In this document: one piece after another, positions 17,659-26,689 of the stretch | Layout: every line of letters starts with the position of its first letter | How positions within the stretch are numbered: position 1 is the stretch's first letter | Origin: Microbacterium sp. SZ1 | GTDB taxonomy: Bacteria; Actinomycetota; Actinomycetes; Actinomycetales; Microbacteriaceae | Direction: 5' to 3' | Assembly (NCBI RefSeq): GCF_002362255.1 | Contig: NZ_LPVV01000004.1 | Coordinates: forward strand, 310,001 to 374,000 | Length of the DNA stretch: 64,000 bases | The notes under the pieces: model-generated | Seen by the model: only the letters and a program-made list of their open reading frames with translations | Told to the model about the DNA's origin: nothing | Databases searched by the model: none | Translations under genes and position numbers: made by a program

Positions 17659-18794
17659 GCGACGATCAGCCGGTCCAGCGCACGATCGTCCCACGGGATG
17701 CCGAGGCCGGGTGCCGTCGGCGCCCACCCTCTGCCGTTCTCGATGCGCAGCTCTCCCGTGGTCACGGCCCGCAGTTGCGGGATGTGCTCGAGGTAGAGCG
17801 CGTTGGGGATCGCGCAGACGAGCGAGACGTGCAGCTCCATCAGGAAGTGCGGCGCCACCTTCGCGTTGAACGACTCCGCGAGGTGCGCGATCTTGAGCCA
17901 CGGCGTGATGCCGCCGACTCGCGCGACATCCGCCTGCACGATCGACGCCCCGCCGCGCTGCAGGTGCTCGCGGAAATGACCGAGCGAGTACATGCTCTCG
18001 CCGACCGCGATGGGCACCGACGTCGACCGGGCGAGGAGGCGGTGGCCCTCGATGTCTTCGGCGGGGAGGGGCTCCTCGAACCAGAACACGTCGACCTGCT
18101 CGAACAGGTGTGCACGGCGCACGGCCTCCGAGACGGAGAACGACTGGTTCGCGTCCACCATGATGTCGAGATCGGGGCCGACGGCGTCGCGCACCGCGCG
18201 CAGTCGGTCGAGGTCCTGGTGACCTCGCGGCATGCCGACCTTGATCTTGACCCCGCCCATGCCGCGCTCCTTCGCGGCGACCGCGTGCTCGACGAGCTCG
18301 TCGGTGCGGTAGTGCAGCCAACCGCCCTCCGTGTCGTACATCGGCACCGAGGGGGAGGCGCCTCCGGCCGCGACCCAGAGCGGCAGCCCGGCGCGCATGG
18401 TCTTCGCATCCCACACCGCGGTATCGATCGCGGCGAGCGCGAGCGCCGTGATCGGGCCGACCGTCGTGGCCCTGGTGATGCCGAACAGCGACAGCCACAC
18501 CGCCTCCGGCCGCTCGGCCTCGAGCCCGATCAGCGCGGGCAGCAGCGTCTCGCGGAGCAGGCTCAGCACCGCGGCGCCGCCCGTGCCGATCGTGTAGCTG
18601 TAGCCGACGCCTTCGGCGCCGTCCGCCGTGCGGATCCGCACGAGGATCGTCTCCTGCTTCACGAAGGTCTGCAGCGCGTCGGTGCGCTCGGTCTCGACGG
18701 GTATGTCGCAGAGCCGGGCCTCGGCGTGCACGATGCGGCTTCCCGCCGTGGCATCCGTCCGCACGTCCAGGCGTGTGTCGTCAGTGGTGGTCAT
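17655..18794 (-). CDS. Enolase superfamily sugar-acid dehydratase (mandelate racemase group)
   Basis: 379 aa. A capping N-terminal domain is followed by a TIM barrel with the superfamily residues: KIKVG (catalytic Lys pair, about 190), metal ligands in VDANQSF, FEEPL and VGESMYS, and APHFLMELH near the C-terminus. Known relatives dehydrate L-fuconate, L-rhamnonate, D-galactonate and similar acids to 2-keto-3-deoxy acids. Next to fucosidases, a putative fucose dehydrogenase and a mutarotase, L-fuconate is the best guess. It is shorter than the classical L-fuconate dehydratase (about 430 aa), so another substrate is possible. The start shares one base with the permease stop. Confidence 0.75.
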   Translation of the reverse strand: MTTTDDTRLDVRTDATAGSRIVHAEARLCDIPVETERTDALQTFVKQETILVRIRTADGAEGVGYSYTIGTGGAAVLSLLRETLLPALIGLEAERPEAVWLSLFGITRATTVGPITALALAAIDTAVWDAKTMRAGLPLWVAAGGASPSVPMYDTEGGWLHYRTDELVEHAVAAKERGMGGVKIKVGMPRGHQDLDRLRAVRDAVGPDLDIMVDANQSFSVSEAVRRAHLFEQVDVFWFEEPLPAEDIEGHRLLARSTSVPIAVGESMYSLGHFREHLQRGGASIVQADVARVGGITPWLKIAHLAESFNAKVAPHFLMELHVSLVCAIPNALYLEHIPQLRAVTTGELRIENGRGWAPTAPGLGIPWDDRALDRLIVA

Positions 18795-19678
18795 CAGCGT
18801 CCTCCGAGTCCGCCCAGGGTGACCCCCTTGATCAGCTGACGCTGCAGGAGCAGCACCAGGATCAGCGAGGGGATGACGGCCAGGGTCGACGCCGCCATGA
18901 GCAGAGCCCACTGCGTGCCGAACTGGCCGGTGAACATGCCGAGCCCCAGGGGGACCGTGGCCATGTCCTGCGTGTTGATGATGATGAGCGGCCACAGGTA
19001 CGAGTTCCAGTAGCCGATGAACGAGAAGACCGCCAGCACGCTCAGGGGTGCGACCAGCTGCGGCAGCAGGACGGACCACAGCGTGCGCAGCCGCGAGGCG
19101 CCGTCGATCAGCGCCGCCTCCTCGTACTCCAGCGGGATGGTCAGGAAGAACTGACGCATGAGGAACGTGCCGAACGCCGTGAACGCGAACGGGATGATCA
19201 GCGCCGCGTAGGTGTCGTTGAGCCCCCAGCCGTTGATCATGATGAACAGCGGAACGACCAGCACCTCCTGCGGCAGCACGAGCGTGAGCACGAACAGGAG
19301 GAACAGCTTGTCGCGGAAGCGGAAGCGGAGTCGCGAGAACGCGTAGGCCGAGAGCACCGCGACGACGACCGACAGCGCGGCACCGAGGATCGCGACGAGC
19401 AGGCCGTTGAGGATGAAGCGTCCGAACGGCACGACCGTCCACGCCTCGACGAAGTTCGCCCAGCGGATCTCGGATCCGAAGATCTGCGGCGTCTCGGTGA
19501 AGACCTCGTTCTCGGGTTTCAGCGCGGTGAGGAACATCCAGATGAACGGGAACGCGAAGATCAGCGCCACCACGGCGATCGCCGCGGTGTTCAGCCACTC
19601 CTTCACGGTGGTCCGCCGCTGCTTCGCTCGCCGAGGGAGCACCAGCAGAGCGGTGGCGGAGAGGTCGCGGTCACTCAT
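18794..19678 (-). CDS. Carbohydrate ABC transporter permease (MalG type)
   Basis: 294 aa, six transmembrane helices. The EAA loop is clear (about residue 190: EYEEAALIDGASRLRTLWSVLLPQLVAPL), as is the GLGG C-terminus seen in MalG-type permeases (IKGVTLGGLGG). It pairs with the MalF-type permease upstream (8-bp overlap) and the lipoprotein before that. No ATPase is encoded here, so a shared MsiK-like ATPase elsewhere is expected, as usual for actinobacterial CUT1 importers. Confidence 0.9.
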   Translation of the reverse strand: MSDRDLSATALLVLPRRAKQRRTTVKEWLNTAAIAVVALIFAFPFIWMFLTALKPENEVFTETPQIFGSEIRWANFVEAWTVVPFGRFILNGLLVAILGAALSVVVAVLSAYAFSRLRFRFRDKLFLLFVLTLVLPQEVLVVPLFIMINGWGLNDTYAALIIPFAFTAFGTFLMRQFFLTIPLEYEEAALIDGASRLRTLWSVLLPQLVAPLSVLAVFSFIGYWNSYLWPLIIINTQDMATVPLGLGMFTGQFGTQWALLMAASTLAVIPSLILVLLLQRQLIKGVTLGGLGGR

Positions 19679-20642
19679 AGTTCACCCACTTGCGCTGGCC
19701 GACGAACTGCAGGGCCGTGATGAGCATGACCACGACGAAGAGGATCCACGCGAGCGCGGATGCGTAACCGAGCCGGTCGAAGACGAAGCCGTTCCGGTAC
19801 AGGTAGAGCACGAACGTGTTCGTGCTCTCGCCGGGACCGCCCTGGGTCAGGAAGAGCGGCTGCACGAAGACCTGGAAGGCGCCGATCATCGTCATCGTCG
19901 AGCAGAAGAACAGCGAGGGCGACAGGAGTGGCAGCACGATGAAGCGCAGCCGCTGCCACGCGGTCGTCCCGTCGATCCGGGACGCCTCGAGGAGCTCCTT
20001 CGGGATCGCGCTCAGGCCGGCCGAGAGCACGATGACGTTGTAGCCGAACGACTGCCACACCGACATCGCGATCACCGACGGAAGCGCCCAGGCCGAATCG
20101 GACAGCCAGTTGGGGCCGTCGATCCCGACCGTCGCGAGCATCGAGTTCACGAGCCCGTCCTGCGAGAGCAGCAGCCGCCACACCAGGGCGTTGGCGACCA
20201 TCGGAGTGATGACCGGCAGGAAGAAGATCACGCGCCACGCGCCGGCCGCCTTCATGCGGGTGTTCAGCCAGAGCGAGATCGAGAGCGCGACGAACAGGTT
20301 CAGCGCTGTGTAGACCACCGCGAAGATCACGGTGTTGCCCAGCACGGTGTAGAACGTCGGGTCGCGGAACAGCTTGACGTAGTTGTCGACGCCGATGAAG
20401 TCGGGGCTGCCGAACAGCTTCCAGTCGAAGAGGCTGATGAACGCCGAGCCGAACAGCGGCGTGAGGATGAACAGGACGAAACCGATCATCCCCGGCGCGA
20501 GGAACGCCACCGCCACCCAACCGTGACCCCGCCGCCGCGGCAGACGCGGAACCCGCGGGGCGGGGGCGCCGGTCGGCGCCCCCGCCACGCCGGGCATCGC
20601 AGAGGAGGCCGTGGCCTCTCTCCGGTCGCTCATGATGGCCAT
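19671..20642 (-). CDS. Carbohydrate ABC transporter permease (MalF/UgpA type)
   Basis: 323 aa. A ~45-residue basic, proline-rich cytoplasmic N-terminus precedes six transmembrane helices; the EAA loop is at about 225 (LLEASRIDGTTAWQRLRFIVLPLLSPSLFF). It starts 4 bp after the substrate-binding protein stop; ATG 20633 (three codons in) is an alternative start. Together with the neighbouring permease it forms the membrane channel of the putative fucoside importer. Confidence 0.9.
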   Translation of the reverse strand: MAIMSDRREATASSAMPGVAGAPTGAPAPRVPRLPRRRGHGWVAVAFLAPGMIGFVLFILTPLFGSAFISLFDWKLFGSPDFIGVDNYVKLFRDPTFYTVLGNTVIFAVVYTALNLFVALSISLWLNTRMKAAGAWRVIFFLPVITPMVANALVWRLLLSQDGLVNSMLATVGIDGPNWLSDSAWALPSVIAMSVWQSFGYNVIVLSAGLSAIPKELLEASRIDGTTAWQRLRFIVLPLLSPSLFFCSTMTMIGAFQVFVQPLFLTQGGPGESTNTFVLYLYRNGFVFDRLGYASALAWILFVVVMLITALQFVGQRKWVNYE

Positions 20643-20646
20643 CCGC

Positions 20647-21903
20647 TCAGCCCGCCACCGAGTTCTGGATCGTCTCCATGATCTCCTCGGCCGTCAGCTC
20701 GCCTCGGTAGCCCTGCACGCCGTACTGCGTCATGAGGGTCTCCACCTGGTTCCAGGTCGGGGTCGTGCGCTGCGGCGTCGCGTCGGACAGCAGTGCCTCG
20801 ACCACGTCGGCCGCGCCCTCGGTCTTGCCCTCGGCCCAGGCCGGCAGCGCCTCGATGCGGGCGGGGACGATGCCGCGGGCCTCGGCCTGCTTCTCCTGGA
20901 CCGACAGCGAAGTGAGCGCCTCGATGGCGGCGAACGCCTCTTCCGGTCGCTCGCAGTTCGCCGCGATGCCGAAGCCCGACCCCGCGGTCATGGCCGCGGC
21001 ACTGCCGCTGGTCGACGGCACGATCGTGACGCCGAGCGTGAAGTCGGCGGCCTCGGCGAAGCTGCCGTACATCCACGGGCCCTCGATGAGCATCGGCACC
21101 GCACCGGACGTGAACGCCTGCTGCGACACCTCCGAGCCGTCGGCCGCCTCCGGCGCCTTCGCGACCTGATCGACCGCGACGAGGTCGAAGAAGCTCTGCA
21201 TCTGCTCGACGAAGTCGGGGTTGGTGAGGTCCAGCTCGCCGTCCTCCGTGACGGCGGGCACGCCGTCTGCCAGGGACCAGGCGTTCGGGATGAAGATGCC
21301 CGGCGCCAGCGCGAGCCCCTTCTTGTCGCCGTCGGTCAGGGCCTTCGCGTCGGAGATGAACTGGTCTCGCGTGTATTCGGCGCCGGGGAGCTCCAGGCCG
21401 GCGGCCTGGAACGCCTCGACGTTGTAGAACAGCACGATCGGCTCGGCGTCGTACGGGATCGCCCGAATCGTGCCGTCGACCGTCATGCCGGCGAGCATCG
21501 ACGCGTCGATCTCATCGGTGTCGAATCCGCTCTCCTCGATGAGGTCGTCGAGCGGCATCAGCAGATCGCCGAGCTCCTGAGCGCGTGCGGCCTGCGTCGT
21601 CAGCAGACACGGCGGGTTGCTGCCGCTGAGCCGCGTCTTCACCTTGGTCCAGTAGTCCGAGAAGCTCGGTCCCTCGACGGAGATGTCGAGATCTGGGTCC
21701 TCCGCCTTCGCACCGGAGATGAAGTCGGCCCACTGCGCCTGGTCGCCCTCGCTGGCGGCCCAGGTGTAGAGCACGAGCGGACCGCCGGCGTCGCCGCCGC
21801 CTCCGCCCGAGCTGCTCGCGCACCCGGCGAGGGTGACCGCGGCGAGTCCGGCGACGCCGGAGACGATCAGGCGCCTGGCACGGCGCGTGGGGACTGCATT
21901 CAT
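20647..21903 (-). CDS. Extracellular sugar-binding lipoprotein of an ABC importer
   Basis: 418 aa. A lipoprotein signal (RRARRLIVSGVAGLAAVTLAGC, Cys about 27) is followed by a Ser/Gly linker and the solute-binding protein family 1 fold (LVLYTW, NPPCLLTTQAAR, TIRAIPYDAEPIVLFYNVEAF, IEGPWMYGS). Start ATG 21903 has AAGGAGG 8 nt upstream; an open extension to 21933 lacks a ribosome-binding site. It captures the oligosaccharide or sugar outside the cell. The neighbouring fucosidases suggest fucosylated ligands. Confidence 0.9.
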   Translation of the reverse strand: MNAVPTRRARRLIVSGVAGLAAVTLAGCASSSGGGGGDAGGPLVLYTWAASEGDQAQWADFISGAKAEDPDLDISVEGPSFSDYWTKVKTRLSGSNPPCLLTTQAARAQELGDLLMPLDDLIEESGFDTDEIDASMLAGMTVDGTIRAIPYDAEPIVLFYNVEAFQAAGLELPGAEYTRDQFISDAKALTDGDKKGLALAPGIFIPNAWSLADGVPAVTEDGELDLTNPDFVEQMQSFFDLVAVDQVAKAPEAADGSEVSQQAFTSGAVPMLIEGPWMYGSFAEAADFTLGVTIVPSTSGSAAAMTAGSGFGIAANCERPEEAFAAIEALTSLSVQEKQAEARGIVPARIEALPAWAEGKTEGAADVVEALLSDATPQRTTPTWNQVETLMTQYGVQGYRGELTAEEIMETIQNSVAG

Positions 21904-21926
21904 ACTGTCTGCCTCCTTCATTGGAT

Positions 21927-21939
21927 GCATCATCGATGC
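21927..21939 (-). promoter_or_regulatory. Small palindrome upstream of the sugar-binding lipoprotein gene
   Basis: GCATC-ATC-GATGC, 5-bp arms, 24 bp before the start codon. It could be a GntR-type half-site pair or a weak mRNA hairpin. The 108-bp gap to the fucosidase gene shows no strong terminator, so read-through is likely. Confidence 0.25.
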
Positions 21940-22011
21940 GTGGGTGAGGGGTACCGCTCGGATGCGTCCGGCCTCGATCGGGATGGGGTCCGGACGCGGT
22001 GTGTTCTGTGT

Positions 22012-23361
22012 TCAGGTGGTGGAGAAGTCGATGGCGACGACGTCGACCAGCGCTCCGCTCGGTTCCGGGGCGACGATGCGCAGTTCGCCCAGGTCGTCGC
22101 CGGCCGTCGAGGCCTCGTGCACCTCGAAGGTCGCGTCGTGCTGCAGGTCCAGGCCGTCGGCCAGGCGGTGCACGCGGGTGATCCGCCGCACCGGGAGCCC
22201 GCGCACGATGATCTCCTCGACCGGCAGGGCCGTGAGGTGCAGGTAGAGGCGCCCTTCTCGAGCGGTCGTCGGACCGTGGAAGTCGATCCCCTCGGTGGGG
22301 TCGACGCCGATCACGGATTCGGCGTGCGACGGCATCCAGTCGGCGAATTCCTGCAGGCGTTCCTGCTCCACCCCGGGGAGCGTGCCGTCGGGGCCCGGGC
22401 CGACGTTGAGCAGCAGATTGCCGCCGCGTGCGACGACGTCGATGAGCGTCACGAGCAGCGACCGCGCCGACTTCTCGTTGTCGGGGCCACGACGGTAGGC
22501 CCAGTGGTCGCCGATCGTGAGGCACAGCTCCCAGGGACCGGTCGGCGCGGTGAGCGGGAACCCCTGTTCGGGGGTGCGGTAATCACCCTGCCCCGGCAGT
22601 CGGTCGTTGATCACGACATCCGGCTGCAGTTCCTTGATGAGACGCCGCAGCGCGGGAGCCGTCCATTCGACCGCTGAGCGCTCCCAGTCGCCGTCGAACC
22701 AGAGCAGGTCGATCGTGCCGTAGTCGCTCAGCAATTCGCGCAGCTGTGCGCGGACGTACTCCAGGTAGCGCTCCCATTCCTCGGGGCTCGAGCGGCGGTG
22801 GCGGTCTGTCGCGTCCGGGGTGTCTGCGAACTCGGGGAGGCCGGCGGCGGGCCAGTGCTCGAGCTTGTAGGGCAGGTCCTCGTCACGGAAGGCCGGGTAG
22901 TCGGGGTGGTTCCAGTCGGGCAGGCTGTAGTAGATCCCGACTCGGAGCCCCTCTGCCCGCACGGCGTCGACGAACTCTCGGGTGATGTCGCGCCCGAAGG
23001 GGCTGTGCTCGACGCCGAAGTCCGACTGCTCGGTGAAGAACATGTTGTAGCCCGCGTGGTGCCGGGCGGTGAAGACGACGTAGGTGGCGCCAGCCTCACG
23101 AGCCCGACGGGCGAGGTCTGCGGCGTCCCAGTTCACGGGGTCGAACGTCGGCGCGGTCGCCTGGTACTCGGCGACCGTCACGCGATCCTCCACGGCATCC
23201 TCGCCCGGGATGATCGAACGCCCGACGAGCGGCCAGGAGATCTCGATGCCCTGCTGGGATGCCTGGTCCCAGTGCACGAAGATCCCGAGACCGGCTCCAC
23301 TGAACCATTCGCCGCCGGAGATGCGCTGGGTGGGCCGGTGGAACACTGCTGCGTCCGTCAT
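22012..23361 (-). CDS. Alpha-L-fucosidase, GH29 (first paralogue)
   Basis: 449 aa. GH29 catalytic domain with LGIFVHWDQ, the YVVFTARHHAGYNMF block, and the nucleophile Asp in LLWFDGDWE (about residue 225); a C-terminal beta-sandwich follows (about 350-449). No signal peptide is visible, so it acts in the cytoplasm on imported fucosides. I chose ATG 23361, which has AGGAG upstream, over 23373. It reads into the ABC importer genes downstream and diverges from the second GH29 gene. Confidence 0.85.
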   Translation of the reverse strand: MTDAAVFHRPTQRISGGEWFSGAGLGIFVHWDQASQQGIEISWPLVGRSIIPGEDAVEDRVTVAEYQATAPTFDPVNWDAADLARRAREAGATYVVFTARHHAGYNMFFTEQSDFGVEHSPFGRDITREFVDAVRAEGLRVGIYYSLPDWNHPDYPAFRDEDLPYKLEHWPAAGLPEFADTPDATDRHRRSSPEEWERYLEYVRAQLRELLSDYGTIDLLWFDGDWERSAVEWTAPALRRLIKELQPDVVINDRLPGQGDYRTPEQGFPLTAPTGPWELCLTIGDHWAYRRGPDNEKSARSLLVTLIDVVARGGNLLLNVGPGPDGTLPGVEQERLQEFADWMPSHAESVIGVDPTEGIDFHGPTTAREGRLYLHLTALPVEEIIVRGLPVRRITRVHRLADGLDLQHDATFEVHEASTAGDDLGELRIVAPEPSGALVDVVAIDFSTT

Positions 23362-23443
23362 GACTCTCCTCATCGAGATGACAATTTCCTATAGGATACC
23401 TGATACGCAATATATCCCACAACGAAGTGAAGGAGAAGCGCCG
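23362..23443. promoter_or_regulatory. Divergent promoter region between two GH29 genes
   Basis: An 82-bp gap, AT-rich compared with its surroundings, with a perfect 10-bp palindrome TCCTATAGGA at 23387-23396. Minus-strand promoter elements TTGTGG ... TATCCT can be drawn across it. It is the natural target for the FCD GntR protein of this locus, though the binding site is not proven. Confidence 0.5.
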
Positions 23444-24772
23444 ATGGTCATGTTCGAGAAGGATGCCGTCAGACCCGCCGAGTACCGCCGTTTCGAGCGG
23501 TCGTTGCCCGAGTGGTACCGCGGCGCCGGTCTGGGCATCTTCGTGCACTGGGGGCCGTACTCGGTCCCGGCCTGGGCGGAGCCGACGGGCGAACTCGGCG
23601 CCGTCTCCCGCGAGGAGTGGTACGCCCACAATCCGTACGCGGAGTGGTACGCCAACACGATCCGCATCGAGGGATCCCCGGCGCGCGAGCATCACGAGAC
23701 CGTGCACGGGGGCGCCCCGTACGACGACTTCCTCGACCAGTGGCGCGCGGAGGAGTTCGACCCCGACGAGGTGCTCGCCGTGGTCGCCGCGACCGGGGCG
23801 CGCTACTTCATCCCCACGACCAAGCACCACGACGGCGTCACGCTCTGGGACGCTCCGGGCACCGACGGCCGGAACACGGTCGCGCGCGGACCTCGCCGCG
23901 ACCTGATCGACGCCTTCGCCGACGCCACCCGACGGGCGGGCCTGCGGTTCGGCGTCTACTACTCGGGCGGCCTCGACTGGCACTTCTCCGACCTCCCGCC
24001 CATCGATCACGACGGGGCCCCGGCACCCGACGACCTCCCGTACGCCGAGTACGCGCACGACCATCTCGTCGACCTGGTCGAGCGATACCGCCCCGACATC
24101 CTCTGGGGCGACATCCGCTGGCCGGAGGCCGGCATCGCACCGGGTCCCAAGAGCCTCGCGCACGCGTTCGACGTCTTCTACGACGCGGTGCCGGACGGAG
24201 TCGTCAACGATCGATGGGGCGAGTCGCACTGGGACTTCCGCACGAGCGAATACGTGCACGGCACGGCGGTCGAGGTCGGAGAGGCCTGGGAGAACACCCG
24301 TGGCATCGGCCTCTCCTTCGGTCACAACCGCAACGAGACGTCCGAGCATCTGCTCTCGGCAGACGATGCCGTGCGGCTGCTCGTCGACGTCGTCTCCCGC
24401 GGCGGGAACCTGCTGCTGAACATCGGCCTCGACGCGGCCGGCCGCATCCCCGACCTCCAGCGGCAGACGCTCGAGGGCATCGCCGCGTGGACCGCCCGGC
24501 ACGGCCACGCCGTCTTCGACGCCCGACCGATCGAGGGACTCAGCCCCTCGGATGACCCGTGGCTGCGGTGGACCCGCTCCGACGGCACCGTGCACGCCGT
24601 GATCGAGGCACGGGGACCGGTACACCTCCCGGATCCCGCCCGCCTGCTCGACGAGACGACCGCGCGCATCGCCGGCACGCCGGTCGCCGCGACAAGGATC
24701 GGGGATGCCATCCTGGTTGAGATGACGGGTGCCGAGGGTCCCGTCGCGATCTCCTTCCGCGTCCGCACCTGA
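23444..24772 (+). CDS. Alpha-L-fucosidase, GH29 (second paralogue)
   Basis: 442 aa. GH29 blocks: PEWYRGAGLGIFVHWGPYSVPAWAE, RYFIPTTKHHDGVTLWDA, FGVYYSGGLDW, and the nucleophile Asp in ILWGDIRWPEAG (about residue 225). It lacks a signal peptide. ATG 23444 is preceded by GAAGGAG. It differs clearly from the divergent paralogue in the nucleophile block (WGDIRW versus WFDGDW), so the two probably split linkages or aglycones. The mutarotase gene follows after 17 bp. Confidence 0.88.
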   Translation: MVMFEKDAVRPAEYRRFERSLPEWYRGAGLGIFVHWGPYSVPAWAEPTGELGAVSREEWYAHNPYAEWYANTIRIEGSPAREHHETVHGGAPYDDFLDQWRAEEFDPDEVLAVVAATGARYFIPTTKHHDGVTLWDAPGTDGRNTVARGPRRDLIDAFADATRRAGLRFGVYYSGGLDWHFSDLPPIDHDGAPAPDDLPYAEYAHDHLVDLVERYRPDILWGDIRWPEAGIAPGPKSLAHAFDVFYDAVPDGVVNDRWGESHWDFRTSEYVHGTAVEVGEAWENTRGIGLSFGHNRNETSEHLLSADDAVRLLVDVVSRGGNLLLNIGLDAAGRIPDLQRQTLEGIAAWTARHGHAVFDARPIEGLSPSDDPWLRWTRSDGTVHAVIEARGPVHLPDPARLLDETTARIAGTPVAATRIGDAILVEMTGAEGPVAISFRVRT

Positions 24773-24789
24773 CGAAAGGCCACCACACC

Positions 24790-25119
24790 ATGCGCATCGC
24801 CCTGCACTCCGAGATCCGCGAGGGCGCGATCGACGATTACCGCACGAACCACGCGCGCATCCCTGACGACCTCGCCGCGACGTTCGCGCGCGTCGGCATC
24901 CACGAGTGGACGATCTGGCGCTCGGGCCACCGCCTGTTCCACCTCGTCGAGTGCGACGACTGGGATGCCGCGGTCGCGGCGCTCGCCGATGACCCCGCCG
25001 ACCACGCCTGGCAGGCCGACATCGGCCGCTTCGTCGAGCTGTTCCGCGATGCCGACGGCGCCGAGGGCACCGCGCCCCTCGAGCGGGTGTGGGACCTCGC
25101 GGCCCAGCGCGACGCCTGA
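24790..25119 (+). CDS. L-rhamnose/L-fucose mutarotase (RhaM-like)
   Basis: 109 aa. The RhaM-type fold is indicated by RIALHSEIREGAIDDYRTNHARIP, the conserved IHEWTIWRSGHRLFHLVEC block and a C-terminal W. The family interconverts alpha and beta anomers of 6-deoxy sugars. It follows the second GH29 gene closely, so it would supply the anomer used by the dehydrogenase after fucose release. A dedicated L-fucose role is inferred from context. Confidence 0.8.
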   Translation: MRIALHSEIREGAIDDYRTNHARIPDDLAATFARVGIHEWTIWRSGHRLFHLVECDDWDAAVAALADDPADHAWQADIGRFVELFRDADGAEGTAPLERVWDLAAQRDA

Positions 25120-25162
25120 GGTACATGCGGATCGCCCGTCGATCCCGTGGCAGAGTAGGCGC

Positions 25163-26668
25163 GTGACGCGGGCGTGGATGCGGGAGCTGACGGGCTGGCT
25201 CCTGGCCGCCGCCGTCGCGCTGATCACCGCGGCGAGCGCGGCATCGTCGCCCCGCGCTGAGCTTCTCTTCCGCGACGGCGACTCGCTCGTCGTCGCGCTC
25301 CTGTCCCGGTCGCTCCTCAGCGGCGAGACGCTGGACTGGGCGATGTCGAGCGTGCTCTTCCTCCCGGAGACGGCCCTGTTCTCGGGCCTGCGCCTCCTCC
25401 TTCCGCTCGGAGACGACGGCCTGTTCGCGGTGAGTGCGGTGGTCGGAATGCTCGCGCTGTACGGAGCGATCCGCCTCGTTGCGGGCCGCGCACGGGAGGG
25501 GCGCGCCCCCGTCGGCTGGTCGGTGGTCGCGATCGCGACCTTCGGCCTGCTGGCGATGACCGAGACGTCGGCGTCGCGGGACGCTCTCGAACTCGCATCG
25601 CTACAGCTCACGACGACCTACTACTCGGCGACGGTCGTCGCCGTGGTGGCGTCGATCGGCCTGACGCGACGGGCGCTCGACGGCAGCGCCCACACCGTCG
25701 CCCTCGGTGTCGCACTCGGTGCGGTCGCCGCGCTCTCCGCCCTCACCAACCCGCTCTATGCGGCCTGGTTCACCGCGCCCTACGTCGTCGTATCGGCTCT
25801 GTTCCTGTTCCGCCGTGGTCCTCGCGCGTCCGTGATCGGCCTCCTGGCGGCCGCGACCGCAGGCACCGGGCTGGGCATCCTCCTTCGCATTCCGTTCGCG
25901 GCATGGATCGCGAACACGGGTGCAGGATACGCCCAGCCGTCATTGTGGCGGGAGTCGGTCGGGTACTACGGGGACCTCGCGGCGCAGCGTCTGCAGTCAC
26001 CGCTCGGGGTCGTCGCCCTCGTCGTCTGGCTCGCGCTCCTCGCTCTCGGAGTGGTTCGCAGCATCCGCGCCGATGATCCGGCGTCGCGCATGGTCGCCGT
26101 CGCGTCGTGGGGCTTCCCGGTCGCTGTCGTCATCGGCGCGATCGCCCTCGGCACCCATGCCGCGCGCTATCTCGAGCCGATCGCCTTCCTGCCGGTGCTC
26201 TCACTCGTCGCCTCGCCACGAGCACTCCGGCTCCCCACGCGGGTGCGCCGCACGGCCCTCGCCGTCGCATCGGCGGGCGTCCTCGTCCTCGGGGCGATGA
26301 GCGCGCCCGGTCTGGCAATCGCTGCATCCGAGGCGTCCGAAGACCCCGACCTCGCGTGCGTCAAAGACTGGATCGACGCGTCGGGTCGCACCGGCGCCGG
26401 CCAGTTCTGGACCGCGCGGCTGCCGAAACTGCATCTCGACGATCCCGCTCAGCTGGTGCAGGTCGACCATCGGCTGAACGGCTATGCCTGGCTCGTGAAC
26501 CGCGAGGACTTCCGCGTGGGCGAGGTCACGTTCCTCGTAGAGGACTCGCAGTCGGTGCCGTGGGAGCTGCCGGTCTCCGCGGTGCCCGACGACATCGTCG
26601 ACTGCGGCCGGTGGTCGGTGCTGGACTTCGCGACGACTCCACTACCGCTCGGTCCGGCGCACTCCTGA
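25163..26668 (+). CDS. Polytopic membrane protein of unknown function
   Basis: 501 aa, about ten to twelve predicted transmembrane helices (residues ~10-400) and a polar C-terminal domain (about 400-501) with two Cys (LACVKDW, VDCGRWS). The layout resembles GT-C-type glycosyltransferase or DUF2079-like proteins, but no Asp-rich first-loop motif convinces me beyond RDGDSL near residue 37. GTG 25163 has CAGAGT exactly 6 nt upstream (leaderless geometry); ATG 25178 is an alternative. It is convergent with the lacI gene. Function unknown. Confidence 0.6.
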   Translation: MTRAWMRELTGWLLAAAVALITAASAASSPRAELLFRDGDSLVVALLSRSLLSGETLDWAMSSVLFLPETALFSGLRLLLPLGDDGLFAVSAVVGMLALYGAIRLVAGRAREGRAPVGWSVVAIATFGLLAMTETSASRDALELASLQLTTTYYSATVVAVVASIGLTRRALDGSAHTVALGVALGAVAALSALTNPLYAAWFTAPYVVVSALFLFRRGPRASVIGLLAAATAGTGLGILLRIPFAAWIANTGAGYAQPSLWRESVGYYGDLAAQRLQSPLGVVALVVWLALLALGVVRSIRADDPASRMVAVASWGFPVAVVIGAIALGTHAARYLEPIAFLPVLSLVASPRALRLPTRVRRTALAVASAGVLVLGAMSAPGLAIAASEASEDPDLACVKDWIDASGRTGAGQFWTARLPKLHLDDPAQLVQVDHRLNGYAWLVNREDFRVGEVTFLVEDSQSVPWELPVSAVPDDIVDCGRWSVLDFATTPLPLGPAHS

Positions 26669-26689
26669 TCCGGCGCCATCGTGCCCGAG

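Noticed and set aside
20611-22677. Long plus-strand frame opposite the sugar-binding lipoprotein and fucosidase genes
   Set aside because: Antisense shadow with no motif; the minus-strand genes have signal peptide, catalytic blocks and ribosome sites.
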